From: Chitinophaga sp. sic0106
Lineage (GTDB): Bacteria; Bacteroidota; Bacteroidia; Chitinophagales; Chitinophagaceae
Reading direction: 5' to 3'
DNA: 64,000 nt
NCBI RefSeq assembly: GCF_019219075.1
Contig: NZ_JAHUWJ010000006.1
Location: 62,001-126,000, forward strand
Shown: in pieces, positions 1 through 8,056 of the stretch
Layout of the letters: each line of letters starts with the position of its first letter
Position numbering within the stretch: position 1 is the first letter of the stretch
The notes under the pieces: generated by a model
Seen by the model: only the letters and a program-made list of their open reading frames with translations
What the model was told of the DNA's origin: nothing
Database searches by the model: none
Translations under genes and position numbers: made by a program

Positions 1-1670
1 TGTACTTTTCGCTGATCGACTGGCATTTTCCTCAGGCATATCCGATCAGCAGCAGCAACAGTGATCCTATTACGCCGGAGCATCATGCCTACAACCTGCA
101 ACAGGTGCGGGAGCTGATGACCAACTACGGACCGGTTTCTGAAATATGGTTTGACATGGGCTCTCTTACAGCACCTCAGAGCCGGGAGCTGGCGGCGCTG
201 GTGCATTCGCTGCAGCCGGGCTGTATGGTGAGCGGCCGTTTGGGTAATGATGCAGGGGATTTTTGTGTAATGGGAGATAACCAATATCCCGATTATAAAA
301 TTGCGTCGCCATGGCAAACGCCGGCGTCGGTATATGACGAAACCTGGGGCTACCGCTCCTGGCAGCAGCATGGAAAAGCGGCTGATAAGGCCGATGAAAA
401 GCTGCGTGGGTTAATTAAAGTGGTGAGCAGGGGAGGTAATTTTCTGCTGAATATAGGTCCGCGCGGTGATGGCTCCGTGGTTGATTTTGAAAGAGAGGTA
501 TTGCTGCTTAACGGTGCGTGGCTGCAGCAGAACGGGGAAGCTATTTACGGCGCCAGCCCTAACCCTTTTGATACTACGTTTGCCTGGGGCGAAGTGACTG
601 CCAAGAAAGGGCAGTTGTTCCTGCACTTACTGGATGTTCCGGCAGATGGCAATATTTATCTCCCCGGATTTCATAACAAAATAACCGACATGCGGCTGGT
701 AGCCGGTAATAAACCCCTGGAAGGAAAAGTGAATGCAGCTGCAGGTGGACTTTTGATTAAACTCCCCGCATCGGCTTTGGCAGGACAGCACATACCTGTG
801 GTGGCTATTAGTTATGATGGTGCGCTGGATATTACCCCGGTACATTGGCTTAAAGCACCGGCTGTGCTGGATCGCAGCAATGTGGTGCCTTTATTCAGCT
901 TCTCTGGGGCCGACTATGAAAGCTACTATCGAAGCGAGGTTGGTGAAACATGGGCCTTTACATCTCCCAAAAACAAAAAGATAACCCTACGCTACAGTGA
1001 AGCAGAAAAGGGGAGGACAGTGGCCCTGGAATTGAATGGAACCGTACATGAATTGCCGCTTACAGGAGCTAAAGTGATTCCGCTGAAGAATGACCTGGCG
1101 CAATTGCAATGGGGGGCTGTGTATACCACCGGCGCTATGCGTGGAGGTATTGGTGGCAGCGCGGCCGATCTGCACCAGGTGGATGTTTCGAAACCATTTG
1201 CGGGCAAGCAGGCCTGGACTCTACAGTCTGATCTCAACAATGACGCGACGCACACCTTTGCTGGTGGCCGCAGTACCAACTATTACGTTTTACAGGAAGT
1301 AACCGCACCGCAAGCCGGCGATTACCTGCTGGGCTTCACCAGCGGCGACGGCATACAGGTGTATGTAAACGGGGAGGAGCAGCTGATTCATAACAATCCG
1401 GAGCGGGGAACTACGCAGTCGGAAGTGCTGCTGGTACGCCTGGAGAAAGGAAAAAACCAGCTTGTTGTAAAGCTGTATACACGGTTTGCAAAAGAGCTGC
1501 AATGGGGGATTAACCGCCACGTGCCGCAGCAGTTATACGAGCAGCCAACATCGCTGGAAGTCAAGGGTGGCAGTGGTATTCACCGTATTACCATCAAAGA
1601 TGCCAAAGCAGTTTCGCCACACCGTAATCTGCGGATGCCTGATCTCTCCTTATATTTGCAGTCAAAATAA
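1..1670 (+). CDS. alpha-L-fucosidase, GH29 family (5' end outside window)
   Basis: The open frame runs in from the left edge (frame of base 3), so only the C-terminal part is present; the first Met in the window (base 105) is internal. Just inside the edge is the GH29-type stretch YFSLIDWHFP, then SEIWFDMGS, whose Asp (bases 153-155) aligns with the GH29 catalytic nucleophile, then GGNFLLNIGPRGDG, another family hallmark. GH29 enzymes release alpha-L-fucose from glycans by a retaining mechanism. After the barrel, about 350 residues form beta-rich appended domains, the last resembling a carbohydrate-binding jelly roll. The stop is 4 bases before the trmN6 start, so the two may be co-transcribed by proximity. 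Signal peptide and N-terminus cannot be seen. Family call firm; exact linkage specificity unknown. Confidence 0.9.
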   Translation, partial: YFSLIDWHFPQAYPISSSNSDPITPEHHAYNLQQVRELMTNYGPVSEIWFDMGSLTAPQSRELAALVHSLQPGCMVSGRLGNDAGDFCVMGDNQYPDYKIASPWQTPASVYDETWGYRSWQQHGKAADKADEKLRGLIKVVSRGGNFLLNIGPRGDGSVVDFEREVLLLNGAWLQQNGEAIYGASPNPFDTTFAWGEVTAKKGQLFLHLLDVPADGNIYLPGFHNKITDMRLVAGNKPLEGKVNAAAGGLLIKLPASALAGQHIPVVAISYDGALDITPVHWLKAPAVLDRSNVVPLFSFSGADYESYYRSEVGETWAFTSPKNKKITLRYSEAEKGRTVALELNGTVHELPLTGAKVIPLKNDLAQLQWGAVYTTGAMRGGIGGSAADLHQVDVSKPFAGKQAWTLQSDLNNDATHTFAGGRSTNYYVLQEVTAPQAGDYLLGFTSGDGIQVYVNGEEQLIHNNPERGTTQSEVLLVRLEKGKNQLVVKLYTRFAKELQWGINRHVPQQLYEQPTSLEVKGGSGIHRITIKDAKAVSPHRNLRMPDLSLYLQSK

Positions 1671-1674
1671 GGGC

Positions 1675-2397
1675 ATGGCCAATACATATTTCCAGTTTAA
1701 ACAATTTACTGTAAACCAGGAACACTGCGCGATGAAAGTGTGTACAGACGCCTGTATACAAGGTGCTTTCACTGCGCAGTACCTGGTGGATCATGGCTTT
1801 GCAGTGAAGCGCATCCTGGATATAGGGACCGGCACCGGGTTGCTGAGTCTGATGTTGGCGCAGGTGCATCCGGCAGCTATCACCGCGGTGGAACTGGACT
1901 CTGGTGCGGCTTTACAGGCGCGGGAAAATTTTGCAGCTTCTCCCTGGCGGGAGCGATTAGAAGTAAAAGAAGGGGATGTACGGCAGTTGGCGGTTTCGGA
2001 GAAATTTGATTTTATTATTTCTAATCCGCCGTTTTATGAGTCCGCACTGAAGAGCGGGCATTTGCAGAAGGATAAGGCCATGCATGCTACCAGTCTGGGT
2101 TACAGCGAGCTCATTGCTGCTGTTGCTGCAAATCTTAAACCTGGAGCATCGTTTTCCATATTGCTGCCTCATGTGGAGTTTCAGGCGTTCAGGACGCTGG
2201 CGGAGGCGAAGGGGTATCACCTGAATCAGTTATTACAAATAAAGCAAAGCGGGAAGCATGGCTATTTTAGGGCCGTGGGGATTTTTTCTGCTGCTGCCAG
2301 GGAAACTGTTATAACGGATATGGATATACGAGATATGGAAAATCAATATACCCCGGCGTTTGTGTCTCTTTTGAAAGCCTATTACCTGAAGTTATAA
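1675..2397 (+). CDS. trmN6: tRNA1(Val) (adenine(37)-N6)-methyltransferase
   Basis: A 240-residue SAM-dependent methyltransferase of the TrmN6/YfiC family, which in characterised members methylates N6 of A37 in tRNA-Val. The frame is open further upstream, but the ATG at 1675 is chosen because MANTYFQFKQFTVNQ is the usual N-terminus of the family and the extension would overlap the fucosidase gene. The SAM-binding loop ILDIGTGTGLLSLM lies near residues 45-58 and the N6-adenine methyltransferase motif IV NPPF near residue 118. The length fits the family. It converges on the beta-hydroxylase-like gene with a 6-base overlap of the 3' ends. Confidence 0.9.
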   Translation: MANTYFQFKQFTVNQEHCAMKVCTDACIQGAFTAQYLVDHGFAVKRILDIGTGTGLLSLMLAQVHPAAITAVELDSGAALQARENFAASPWRERLEVKEGDVRQLAVSEKFDFIISNPPFYESALKSGHLQKDKAMHATSLGYSELIAAVAANLKPGASFSILLPHVEFQAFRTLAEAKGYHLNQLLQIKQSGKHGYFRAVGIFSAAARETVITDMDIRDMENQYTPAFVSLLKAYYLKL

Positions 2398-3081
2398 CCC
2401 AATTTCAGCCTTCAATTGGTTGATCAACTCCTGCAGTGCAGGGTTTTGCTGGCGTTCCAATTCTGCAATTACCTGCAACTTAGTAGTATTATCCAGCTGG
2501 CCTGGCAGCGGTGGAACCGGGAATCCCTCTTTCTCAAACAGTTCATCCGTCCATTCGTTGCGCAGCGCATCTATCACCAGGTGTACGCGATCCACCGGAC
2601 TGTTATTGATCACTTCATGAGTGAGGTTGAAGTTGGCATACCAGCATTCGCCAGCCTGCATGGGGAGTTTTTCGCCATCCAACAAAAACAGGACATCCGG
2701 ATGCGTAATAACTGGTACGTGTATACGTAAATTTCCTTCTTCATACGAAGCTGCAATATCCTTATGTGGCTTGATAGTGCTGCCACTTTTCAGTTGCAGT
2801 AATCTTACACCTTCCAGCGGACATTTAAAACAGTCAAGGATATACGAAAAATAGGGTGTGTGCTGGAGTAGTGCCGTGTTTTGAAATGTTTGACCTGCAT
2901 GGGACAAGATATCACCACTATTGCCGGATGCTGATCTCAGGGAAATGCTGCTCCATTCACCGGAGTAATTTTCCTGGTGGAAGTGCGGGGACCACGGCTG
3001 GGAAAGGCAATGGTGGAGATCCTGGAGGAGGGCTTCCGGGGAGAAGAGAAAGGGGAGTTGGAGGAAGTTGGTGTGGGACAT
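2392..3081 (-). CDS. aspartyl/asparaginyl beta-hydroxylase domain protein
   Basis: A 229-residue protein with the Asp/Asn beta-hydroxylase fold, a 2-oxoglutarate and Fe(II)-dependent dioxygenase. The expected ligands are visible: H106 and D108 in IKPHKD, the distal H155 in NLTHEV, and R165 ten residues later, the usual 2-oxoglutarate-binding Arg. The segment HVPVITHPDVLFLLDGE is also typical. No signal peptide is seen, so it should be cytoplasmic. The substrate is unknown; bacterial members are often near small-molecule pathways, but nothing next to it indicates one. Convergent with trmN6. Confidence 0.8.
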   Translation of the reverse strand: MSHTNFLQLPFLFSPEALLQDLHHCLSQPWSPHFHQENYSGEWSSISLRSASGNSGDILSHAGQTFQNTALLQHTPYFSYILDCFKCPLEGVRLLQLKSGSTIKPHKDIAASYEEGNLRIHVPVITHPDVLFLLDGEKLPMQAGECWYANFNLTHEVINNSPVDRVHLVIDALRNEWTDELFEKEGFPVPPLPGQLDNTTKLQVIAELERQQNPALQELINQLKAEIGL

Positions 3082-3161
3082 AGGGTATTGCTTAGCATTA
3101 GGTTCAGTATCGTGCCCAGAACAGGAATAAGACCTGCACTACGCTAAAGTACAGGTGTTTA

Positions 3162-3548
3162 TTATGGAATATAGACCCATCCACGCTGAATCGCAATATC
3201 CCGGATCTTTTTAGATTTTCGCTCAATGGTACCTTTGGTATGATCACCATAATCGACAAGCACATGTCCTTGAAATGTCACATCATCTGACTCGCAGGGT
3301 AATTCTTCCAGTTGAAACTCTTTGACCGTTACGCCCAATACTCCAGCTGATGTTAGCTTTTCAGAATAGTGTTCATAAGATTCCTGGGCTGAATATTGGT
3401 CGCCGTCATACATCGAAAGCTTGTTCTGGTCTTTTGGCGTAGGTTTAAATGTTTGTGAGGTAACAAATGCCTGGTTGGAAACGCCGCCATTTTGCACCCA
3501 GGAAGGGTGAACCTGCCTGTATAATAGTGTTTCGGATTTTAACGTCAT
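3162..3548 (-). CDS. small protein of a coupled two-gene unit, function unknown
   Basis: A 128-residue protein. The frame is open to an ATG at 3593, but I choose the ATG at 3548 because it overlaps the upstream stop as TAATG, a coupling arrangement, and because the recognisable part starts there. It carries YRQVHPSWVQNG, then SNQAF, then TPKDQNKLSMYDGD, and a C-terminus rich in Lys/Arg. I remember similar small proteins (YRQVHPSFVQ..., TPKD..LSVYDGD) in varied bacterial genomes, always unassigned; this memory is unchecked. No signal peptide or membrane segment. The coupling to the 372-residue gene upstream implies the two work together. Confidence 0.7.
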   Translation of the reverse strand: MTLKSETLLYRQVHPSWVQNGGVSNQAFVTSQTFKPTPKDQNKLSMYDGDQYSAQESYEHYSEKLTSAGVLGVTVKEFQLEELPCESDDVTFQGHVLVDYGDHTKGTIERKSKKIRDIAIQRGWVYIP

Positions 3549-4666
3549 TATGCTTTGAAATATTTGGATACTAAATTCATGAGTTGTAACCATCCTTTTT
3601 CCTGATCAAGATCTATTTCCAGATCAAGAAAATCGTCGTCATTTTTCATGTTTTGGTAGTTTACGTAAGTCTTTTTCTTTTGCAGGTTTACATATGCTGT
3701 AAGGTCGTGAGGGGAATCCTGCTTTTTCCATTCAAACTGAATTTCTCCGTTAGGGGTTGGAAACGTATAGGGCAGTAAGAGACCTGCCTGAAAATACTCA
3801 TCAAACATAGTGCTTAACCATGTAATCCCGGCTTCATTGAATGCTTCGCCCTCACCATTAAACCAGCCTACTTTATATTTCATGAACTCGTCCAGCCTGG
3901 AAGGAACATCCATGGCATCCAGGAAGGTGACTGAATCTACTTCCATTGAAGTAAGTTTGTCGGATTTATTAAATTGGCCTATGCCCCTCACCAAAACCTT
4001 CTGTCCTGATTCATAGTTGCTAAATGCATTCAGAAAGATATCGCTGTAATCATTACCAAATTTAATTAGCACTTTTTCACCCTGGGGACTAATTACGGTA
4101 CAAGATTTTTCCGCTTTGTCAAAGCTGGATACCTTGCCGCGAAAGGAAGTGGCAACACTAACATTATCAGCGTTTGGAGCCGATAATACAAGGGTTTTTC
4201 GACTGCGGTTACTTAGTCTTGCAGGGCGGGTTGTATTATTTGAGAATGAAATAGATTCATCATCATGCAACCGTCTGCCGATCTTATTAAAATAAGTTAA
4301 GAATTCAGGAGGTAGGATGTCTGTAAACTCTTCTCCTTTATCCGCCCGGTCTATCACCTCCTCTATTTTATTTCGTGCAGTTTCGAAGATTGGAAAGGTA
4401 TCCAGGTCCCCCACCATAAAACTGGTTGCAGCCAGAACTATATTGGCAATTGCACTACCTTCGGATACAGCAACAAGTTTTAGGGACACGCCATGCCCAA
4501 ATCCTTTTGGGACCTTCATTTTGTCATGTTGCTCATAATAAACCCACTTGGCAACTTTGAAAAGGAGTTCTTCGTACAGATTAAAATCTTCCAATAATTC
4601 GACCGGAATCGAATGGTCTTCAAATCTCCTCCCATGAAGTTTAGGGTTAAAAAAAGGAGTATCCAT
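3548..4666 (-). CDS. partner protein of the coupled two-gene unit, function unknown
   Basis: A 372-residue cytoplasmic protein, not assigned to a named family. Three parts can be seen: an alpha/beta N-terminus (about 1-150) containing SLKLVAVSEGSAIANI; a beta-rich centre (about 170-250) resembling a small barrel with GKV...VISPQGEKVLIKF and QKVLVRGIGQF; and a C-terminal part (about 265-372) with GWFNGEGEAFN, then PTPNGEIQFEW, which I remember as a recurring pair in bacterial hypothetical proteins. It is the first gene of the two-gene unit and its stop codon overlaps the start of the 128-residue gene (TAATG). No catalytic motif was recognised. The 257 bases upstream (4667-4923) are AT-rich and hold no gene. 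Confidence 0.75.
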   Translation of the reverse strand: MDTPFFNPKLHGRRFEDHSIPVELLEDFNLYEELLFKVAKWVYYEQHDKMKVPKGFGHGVSLKLVAVSEGSAIANIVLAATSFMVGDLDTFPIFETARNKIEEVIDRADKGEEFTDILPPEFLTYFNKIGRRLHDDESISFSNNTTRPARLSNRSRKTLVLSAPNADNVSVATSFRGKVSSFDKAEKSCTVISPQGEKVLIKFGNDYSDIFLNAFSNYESGQKVLVRGIGQFNKSDKLTSMEVDSVTFLDAMDVPSRLDEFMKYKVGWFNGEGEAFNEAGITWLSTMFDEYFQAGLLLPYTFPTPNGEIQFEWKKQDSPHDLTAYVNLQKKKTYVNYQNMKNDDDFLDLEIDLDQEKGWLQLMNLVSKYFKA

Positions 4667-4923
4667 TTATTGGAGTTTAGACATGATCGTGATATTTTTT
4701 GTCTTCAAAAGTTATCAATGTAATATTACCACCATTTTACTTAATAAAAACTCTGCTTAACATCGAAATAACTTTTTGGACAAAAGCAGACTGATTTTTA
4801 AAATTAAAGATTTTTCTTGATCTTGCCTATTCCACCAGCAATTACGCTGCTCTCAGTATACTCGATGCTGCATAATTATCCACTCTGCGAAGGATGTTCC
4901 TGGGGGATTGTTGCATTGGTTGT

Positions 4924-5484
4924 TCATTTTATAGTGTAGAAATCTTCAATGATGCGGAATTTGATTTTGCTGGTATCTACCGGGTTCGTATAGCCGTACT
5001 CTTCGAAGGTGGCCGTCCATTGGGCTGCTGGTTGTTGGATAATTTTCTCAACGATCAGACGGGAAGCGGGATATTTGATTTCAGCCAGTGCCTGTTGGAG
5101 GTGAAACCATTTATAACGCTGGTCTGCAAATGTTTTTTGGTGGAGATATTGATCAAACTGCAGCACAAAGTATGGCCTGATATAGGTATTGTATCTTTTG
5201 GGGTGCACATAGGTGAATATCCCGCCAATGGTGAATTTACTATAGGCGAAACCTATTTCGGCAGCGGCTTTATCAACGTAATTGCGGAAAGAGGTGGGGC
5301 CTTCCAGAAACCCGGTGCTGGGCACTTCGTAGGCCTTACGACTGGAATCATATTCCAGTAGAATTTCCTGCTGCTGGTTGAGGATCAGCAATTTTGGAAA
5401 GACAATGCTGATGCTGTCAGCCCTGGTTTGTGCAGTGAGTGGTATACTAATAATTGTCAGCGCTACAAATAGGATATTTCTCAT
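4924..5484 (-). CDS. exported protein, possibly a degenerate Nudix fold
   Basis: A 186-residue protein with an N-terminal signal peptide (MRNILFVALTIISIPLTAQ), so it is exported to the periplasm. The mature part looks like a Nudix-type alpha/beta domain: a strand LLILNQQQEILLEYD, then EVPSTGFLEGPTSFRNYV, then a helix ending AAAEIGFAY. In a true Nudix box the helix carries REUXEE; here the matching stretch is VDKAAAEIG, so most of the metal-binding glutamates are missing. Hydrolase activity is therefore doubtful. The fold assignment is inference; the signal peptide and open frame are clear. It stands alone, before the saccharopine dehydrogenase-like gene on the same strand. Confidence 0.7.
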   Translation of the reverse strand: MRNILFVALTIISIPLTAQTRADSISIVFPKLLILNQQQEILLEYDSSRKAYEVPSTGFLEGPTSFRNYVDKAAAEIGFAYSKFTIGGIFTYVHPKRYNTYIRPYFVLQFDQYLHQKTFADQRYKWFHLQQALAEIKYPASRLIVEKIIQQPAAQWTATFEEYGYTNPVDTSKIKFRIIEDFYTIK

Positions 5485-5561
5485 AAGAGGGGTTTGTGTT
5501 GCTTTAAATTACAGCAAAGGCGAATAGGTGCAAAACAAAAAGTGATCAAGACAATTATTGG

Positions 5562-6767
5562 TCATGAGATGTAATCCTGCAGGTAGTCAAAATAGGAGGT
5601 AAGTTTCCCGTTTTCCGCAATGGTAGCTCTTTTGATCATTTCGCTATTGCCGGACAGGAGGTCTTCGAACACATATTTCATCAGTTGATCACCAAAATAC
5701 TGGGAAGCATCTCGTGGCAGTTCGTTGGGGAGATTACTAACGCACATCATATCAACTGTATCGGGCTGGTAAGGTGCCGTCCGGGTCATCGTTTGCTTGT
5801 CTACCCCATACACCGGATCTTCGATGGTGCTGTCGCCCAGGTTGCAGGGGATGCTGCCGTTTGTGTCATCAGTGATATCCGCTATCACCTGGATGCGGAA
5901 ATTATCTTTTTGCAAATCCCTGGCGGAGAAAAGCGGTGGAATGTTTTTATCCCAGTAAATGCCATTCATAAGGATATCGCTGGCGGCCACGAAGGGGAGG
6001 AACTTGCAGTCGTATTGCTCCGGGTGGGCGTGGAAGTCGGCGCGACCATAAGTTTTATCATCCTTTCGCAGATACAGTTCACCAGCTTTCAGCTGCGTAT
6101 ATACGGGATAGTTATAGCTATTCATTAGGAATTCTTCCGGCGGAATATATTTGATGCCCAGTAGTCCCATGATTTCCAGCACGCCCGCGGCTACGCGTCC
6201 GGAGCCGGTAGCTACTATTTTCAGTGGTGGGAGTTTTACTCCGAAATAGTGAGAAATGAGTTCCTGAAAGTCGTGCGACTGGTGTACAGGCTTGAGTTTA
6301 AAGAGCCCGGTTTTTTGACCATATGCCAGCAATCCATTATGGGCGCCTACTACGCCGGCAAAGAAGCCGAAGCCGAGGATGCGTTGACCGTCCGGGTGTA
6401 CGAGGCATTCATAGTCTATCAGGCGGATATTTTTATCCAGTATAGCTTTGAGCATGTCGCGGTTATGCGGCTGCTTTTTTTTGGTATGGCTAAAGAACAG
6501 GTAAGTTTTATCTGGCAGCAGTTTGGCCGGTGGCACTTCTTTTATACCTAAAAGTATACTGCAGTTTTCCATGTTTTGGGAGATGGTAACGCCGGCTTTG
6601 GCGTATTCTTCGTCTTTAAAGCAACGGTATGGTGAGGGTTGTGCGTACAGGGCTACCTGTGGAAAGTGGTGCATGATCCACTGGCATTGCTTAGGGGTAA
6701 AGGCCACGCGGTTGTCGTGTGGTTGCTTTTCTTCCCTTATTAACCCTATGTGCACTGTTTTTTGCAT
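5562..6767 (-). CDS. saccharopine dehydrogenase-like NAD(P)-dependent oxidoreductase
   Basis: A 401-residue protein with the N-terminal AlaDH/PNT fold shared by alanine dehydrogenase and lysine-forming saccharopine dehydrogenase: IGLIREEKQPHDNRVAFTP at the start, then GIKEVP and FFSHTKKKQPHN, the latter characteristic of the Lys1 type. A dinucleotide-binding segment is seen near residues 200-215 (KIVATGSGRVAAGVLEIMG). Known members interconvert saccharopine with lysine and 2-oxoglutarate. Which direction, or whether the substrate differs here, cannot be read from sequence. No signal peptide. The full length suits the family. Confidence 0.8.
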   Translation of the reverse strand: MQKTVHIGLIREEKQPHDNRVAFTPKQCQWIMHHFPQVALYAQPSPYRCFKDEEYAKAGVTISQNMENCSILLGIKEVPPAKLLPDKTYLFFSHTKKKQPHNRDMLKAILDKNIRLIDYECLVHPDGQRILGFGFFAGVVGAHNGLLAYGQKTGLFKLKPVHQSHDFQELISHYFGVKLPPLKIVATGSGRVAAGVLEIMGLLGIKYIPPEEFLMNSYNYPVYTQLKAGELYLRKDDKTYGRADFHAHPEQYDCKFLPFVAASDILMNGIYWDKNIPPLFSARDLQKDNFRIQVIADITDDTNGSIPCNLGDSTIEDPVYGVDKQTMTRTAPYQPDTVDMMCVSNLPNELPRDASQYFGDQLMKYVFEDLLSGNSEMIKRATIAENGKLTSYFDYLQDYIS

Positions 6768-6810
6768 TATTTAATTTACGAAAAAAATAAATAATGGCAG
6801 TTTGGGTAGA

Positions 6811-7326
6811 TTAGTATTGCATGAAGGAATTAGCGGGATTGTATAAAGGTGAGTAGCCGTAATTGGTACCCTGGCTAACGCTTACGCTACCGGAAACAGA
6901 GAAGGTGCGGTCGTTGCTGATGTACATGATACCTGCTCTGGCGGCAGGGAAGATGCCGGAGCTATTCATCTGCATGTTGCCAGCGTTTTTATAGAGTGGC
7001 TGGTAGGCCGGTCCACTGAACCGCATGACGGTAGGCGTGGCGGAGAGGCTGCCGAAGGCGAATAGGTTAGGGGTAAGCTGTCGGTTGAGTTGCAAGGCCA
7101 TCGGGGCCGACAGGTAAGTACCGCTACCTCCTTTAAACCCAACGAAGCCGGCGGAGAGGCCGGTGTATTTGGTCACGAACCACTTCTTCTGAATTTGGCT
7201 GCTATCTTTCTCCTGGCTCCGCAGTACGGAGGCTGTGTTATGCTGATCACCCGGAAATACGGGCAGCTGGGCTTTTGCAGCCATGGCTGACATCAATATT
7301 GCTGTGAAAATGACGGTGCGTAACAT
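6811..7326 (-). CDS. exported protein, probably outer-membrane associated
   Basis: A 171-residue protein with a signal peptide ending AAKAQ (residue 19). The mature part is rich in Gly, Ser and aromatic residues with alternating hydrophobic stretches (GLSAGFVGFKGGSG, AARAGIMYISNDRTFSVSGSVSVSQG), as in a small beta barrel or a fragment of one. The family is not recognised. Small proteins like this are common in Bacteroidota genomes next to metabolic genes. It lies 43 bases from the saccharopine dehydrogenase-like gene on the same strand and would be transcribed just ahead of it. Confidence 0.65.
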   Translation of the reverse strand: MLRTVIFTAILMSAMAAKAQLPVFPGDQHNTASVLRSQEKDSSQIQKKWFVTKYTGLSAGFVGFKGGSGTYLSAPMALQLNRQLTPNLFAFGSLSATPTVMRFSGPAYQPLYKNAGNMQMNSSGIFPAARAGIMYISNDRTFSVSGSVSVSQGTNYGYSPLYNPANSFMQY

Positions 7327-7371
7327 GTTATGAAGGTAAGCATCCTTTCCAGGAATAATGCTAAGGAAATC

Positions 7372-7545
7372 TTAATATTTTTTTTGTTGTCCGGGGGCAT
7401 ATGGTTTGGCAGATTTGGAGCCGGTCATTTTCTTTGCTTGTCCGGGAGGTACTTTGCCGCTATTACCGGCGGTAGGTGCGGTGGAGTAACAGGATGCGAA
7501 AAGCATTATGGCTACGGTGGCTATCAGTACATGTACTTTCTTCAT
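7372..7545 (-). CDS. small lipoprotein with a PPGQAKK/YAPGQQKK motif
   Basis: A 57-residue gene. MKKVHVLIATVAIMLFASC is a lipoprotein signal peptide with the lipid-attachment Cys at residue 19. The mature 39 residues are basic and Pro/Gly-rich with two related motifs, PPGQAKK near residue 33 and YAPGQQKK at the C-terminus. Tiny lipoproteins of this form are frequent in Bacteroidota, often several per genome; their function is unknown. It lies 45 bases upstream of the exported 171-residue gene on the same strand, so the two may be co-transcribed. Confidence 0.75.
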   Translation of the reverse strand: MKKVHVLIATVAIMLFASCYSTAPTAGNSGKVPPGQAKKMTGSKSAKPYAPGQQKKY

Positions 7546-7644
7546 AAAACAAATTTACAGATAAACAACCAATAGCATGCCACAGACAGGATCGGGATCT
7601 ATTTCACTGATTTTATAAGAATTAGGCTCCCGAAAAAAATAATA

Positions 7645-7675
7645 TTTGTTTATTAAAATTTTATTTCTACATTTG
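7645..7675 (+). promoter_or_regulatory. Bacteroidota-type promoter of tRNA-Leu
   Basis: TTTG at 7645-7648 and TACATTTG at 7668-7675 are separated by exactly 19 bases, an exact match to the -33/-7 consensus of the primary sigma factor in Bacteroidota (TTTG-N19-TAnnTTTG). Transcription should begin near 7682, about 30 bases before the tRNA. Confidence 0.85.
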
Positions 7676-7713
7676 CATCCCGCTACGGCGGAAAAGCATT
7701 GCAAAAGGCAATT

Positions 7714-7797
7714 GCCCAGATGGCGGAATTGGTAGACGCGCTAGACTCAAAATCTTGTATTCGAAAGGGTGTGCAGGTTCGATTCCTGTTCTGGGCA
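7714..7797 (+). tRNA. tRNA-Leu, anticodon CAA
   Basis: Acceptor arms GCCCAGA and TCTGGGC pair perfectly. The D-arm (GGCGGAATTGGTAGACGC), the long variable arm typical of tRNA-Leu, and the T-arm with GGTTCGATTCC are all present. The anticodon loop CTCAAAA places CAA at positions 34-36, reading UUG. One apparent T-T opposition lies in the anticodon stem. The genome supplies AC and C after the acceptor stem rather than a full CCA. Confidence 0.93.
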
Positions 7798-7803
7798 CCC
7801 CAA

Positions 7804-7838
7804 AGGCTTGTAAGTTATAAACTTACAAGCCTTTTTTT
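7804..7838 (+). terminator. intrinsic terminator of tRNA-Leu
   Basis: Perfect inverted repeat: arms of about 12-13 bases at 7804-7816 and 7820-7832 (AGGCTTGTAAGTT and its complement) with a 3-4 base loop, followed by a run of T to 7838. Confidence 0.92.
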
Positions 7839-7919
7839 ATTAGTATCAATGTCGGATTTCCCCGCTTTCCACCGCTGCTATTCTTTCTCTCCAATAATTA
7901 TTTAACCAGCCACCTGATA

Positions 7920-7950
7920 TTGGAAGTATTGGTCTTTTTTTATATCATTG
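7920..7950 (+). promoter_or_regulatory. possible promoter of the ECF sigma gene
   Basis: TTGG at 7920-7923 and TATCATTG at 7943-7950 are spaced by 19 bases; each differs from the Bacteroidota consensus by one base. It lies about 105 bases before the ECF sigma start codon. No other good match was found between the tRNA terminator and the gene. Confidence 0.4.
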
Positions 7951-8056
7951 TTTGGGAATACATCAACCAACTTATTTAAGGAAGAACAGCCAGATCAGCC
8001 GGAGAACATCAATTCTCTTTTTTTTTGTCGGACAAGCAATAACGATTTAGCATAAA

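Noticed and set aside
1486..1674. Upstream extension of the trmN6 frame
   Set aside because: It overlaps the fucosidase coding region and lacks trmN6 similarity; the family start is at 1675.
3549..3593. Longer start for the 128-residue gene
   Set aside because: The extra 15 residues are out-of-frame codons of the neighbouring gene; the TAATG-coupled start is better supported.
4894..5361. Plus-strand frame over the exported Nudix-like gene
   Set aside because: No start context or similarity; the minus-strand gene has a signal peptide.
7330..7575. Plus-strand frame over the small lipoprotein
   Set aside because: The minus strand carries a lipoprotein signal and recognised motifs; the plus-strand frame is its shadow.
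7699..7905. Plus-strand frame over the tRNA-Leu
   Set aside because: It crosses the tRNA and its terminator.
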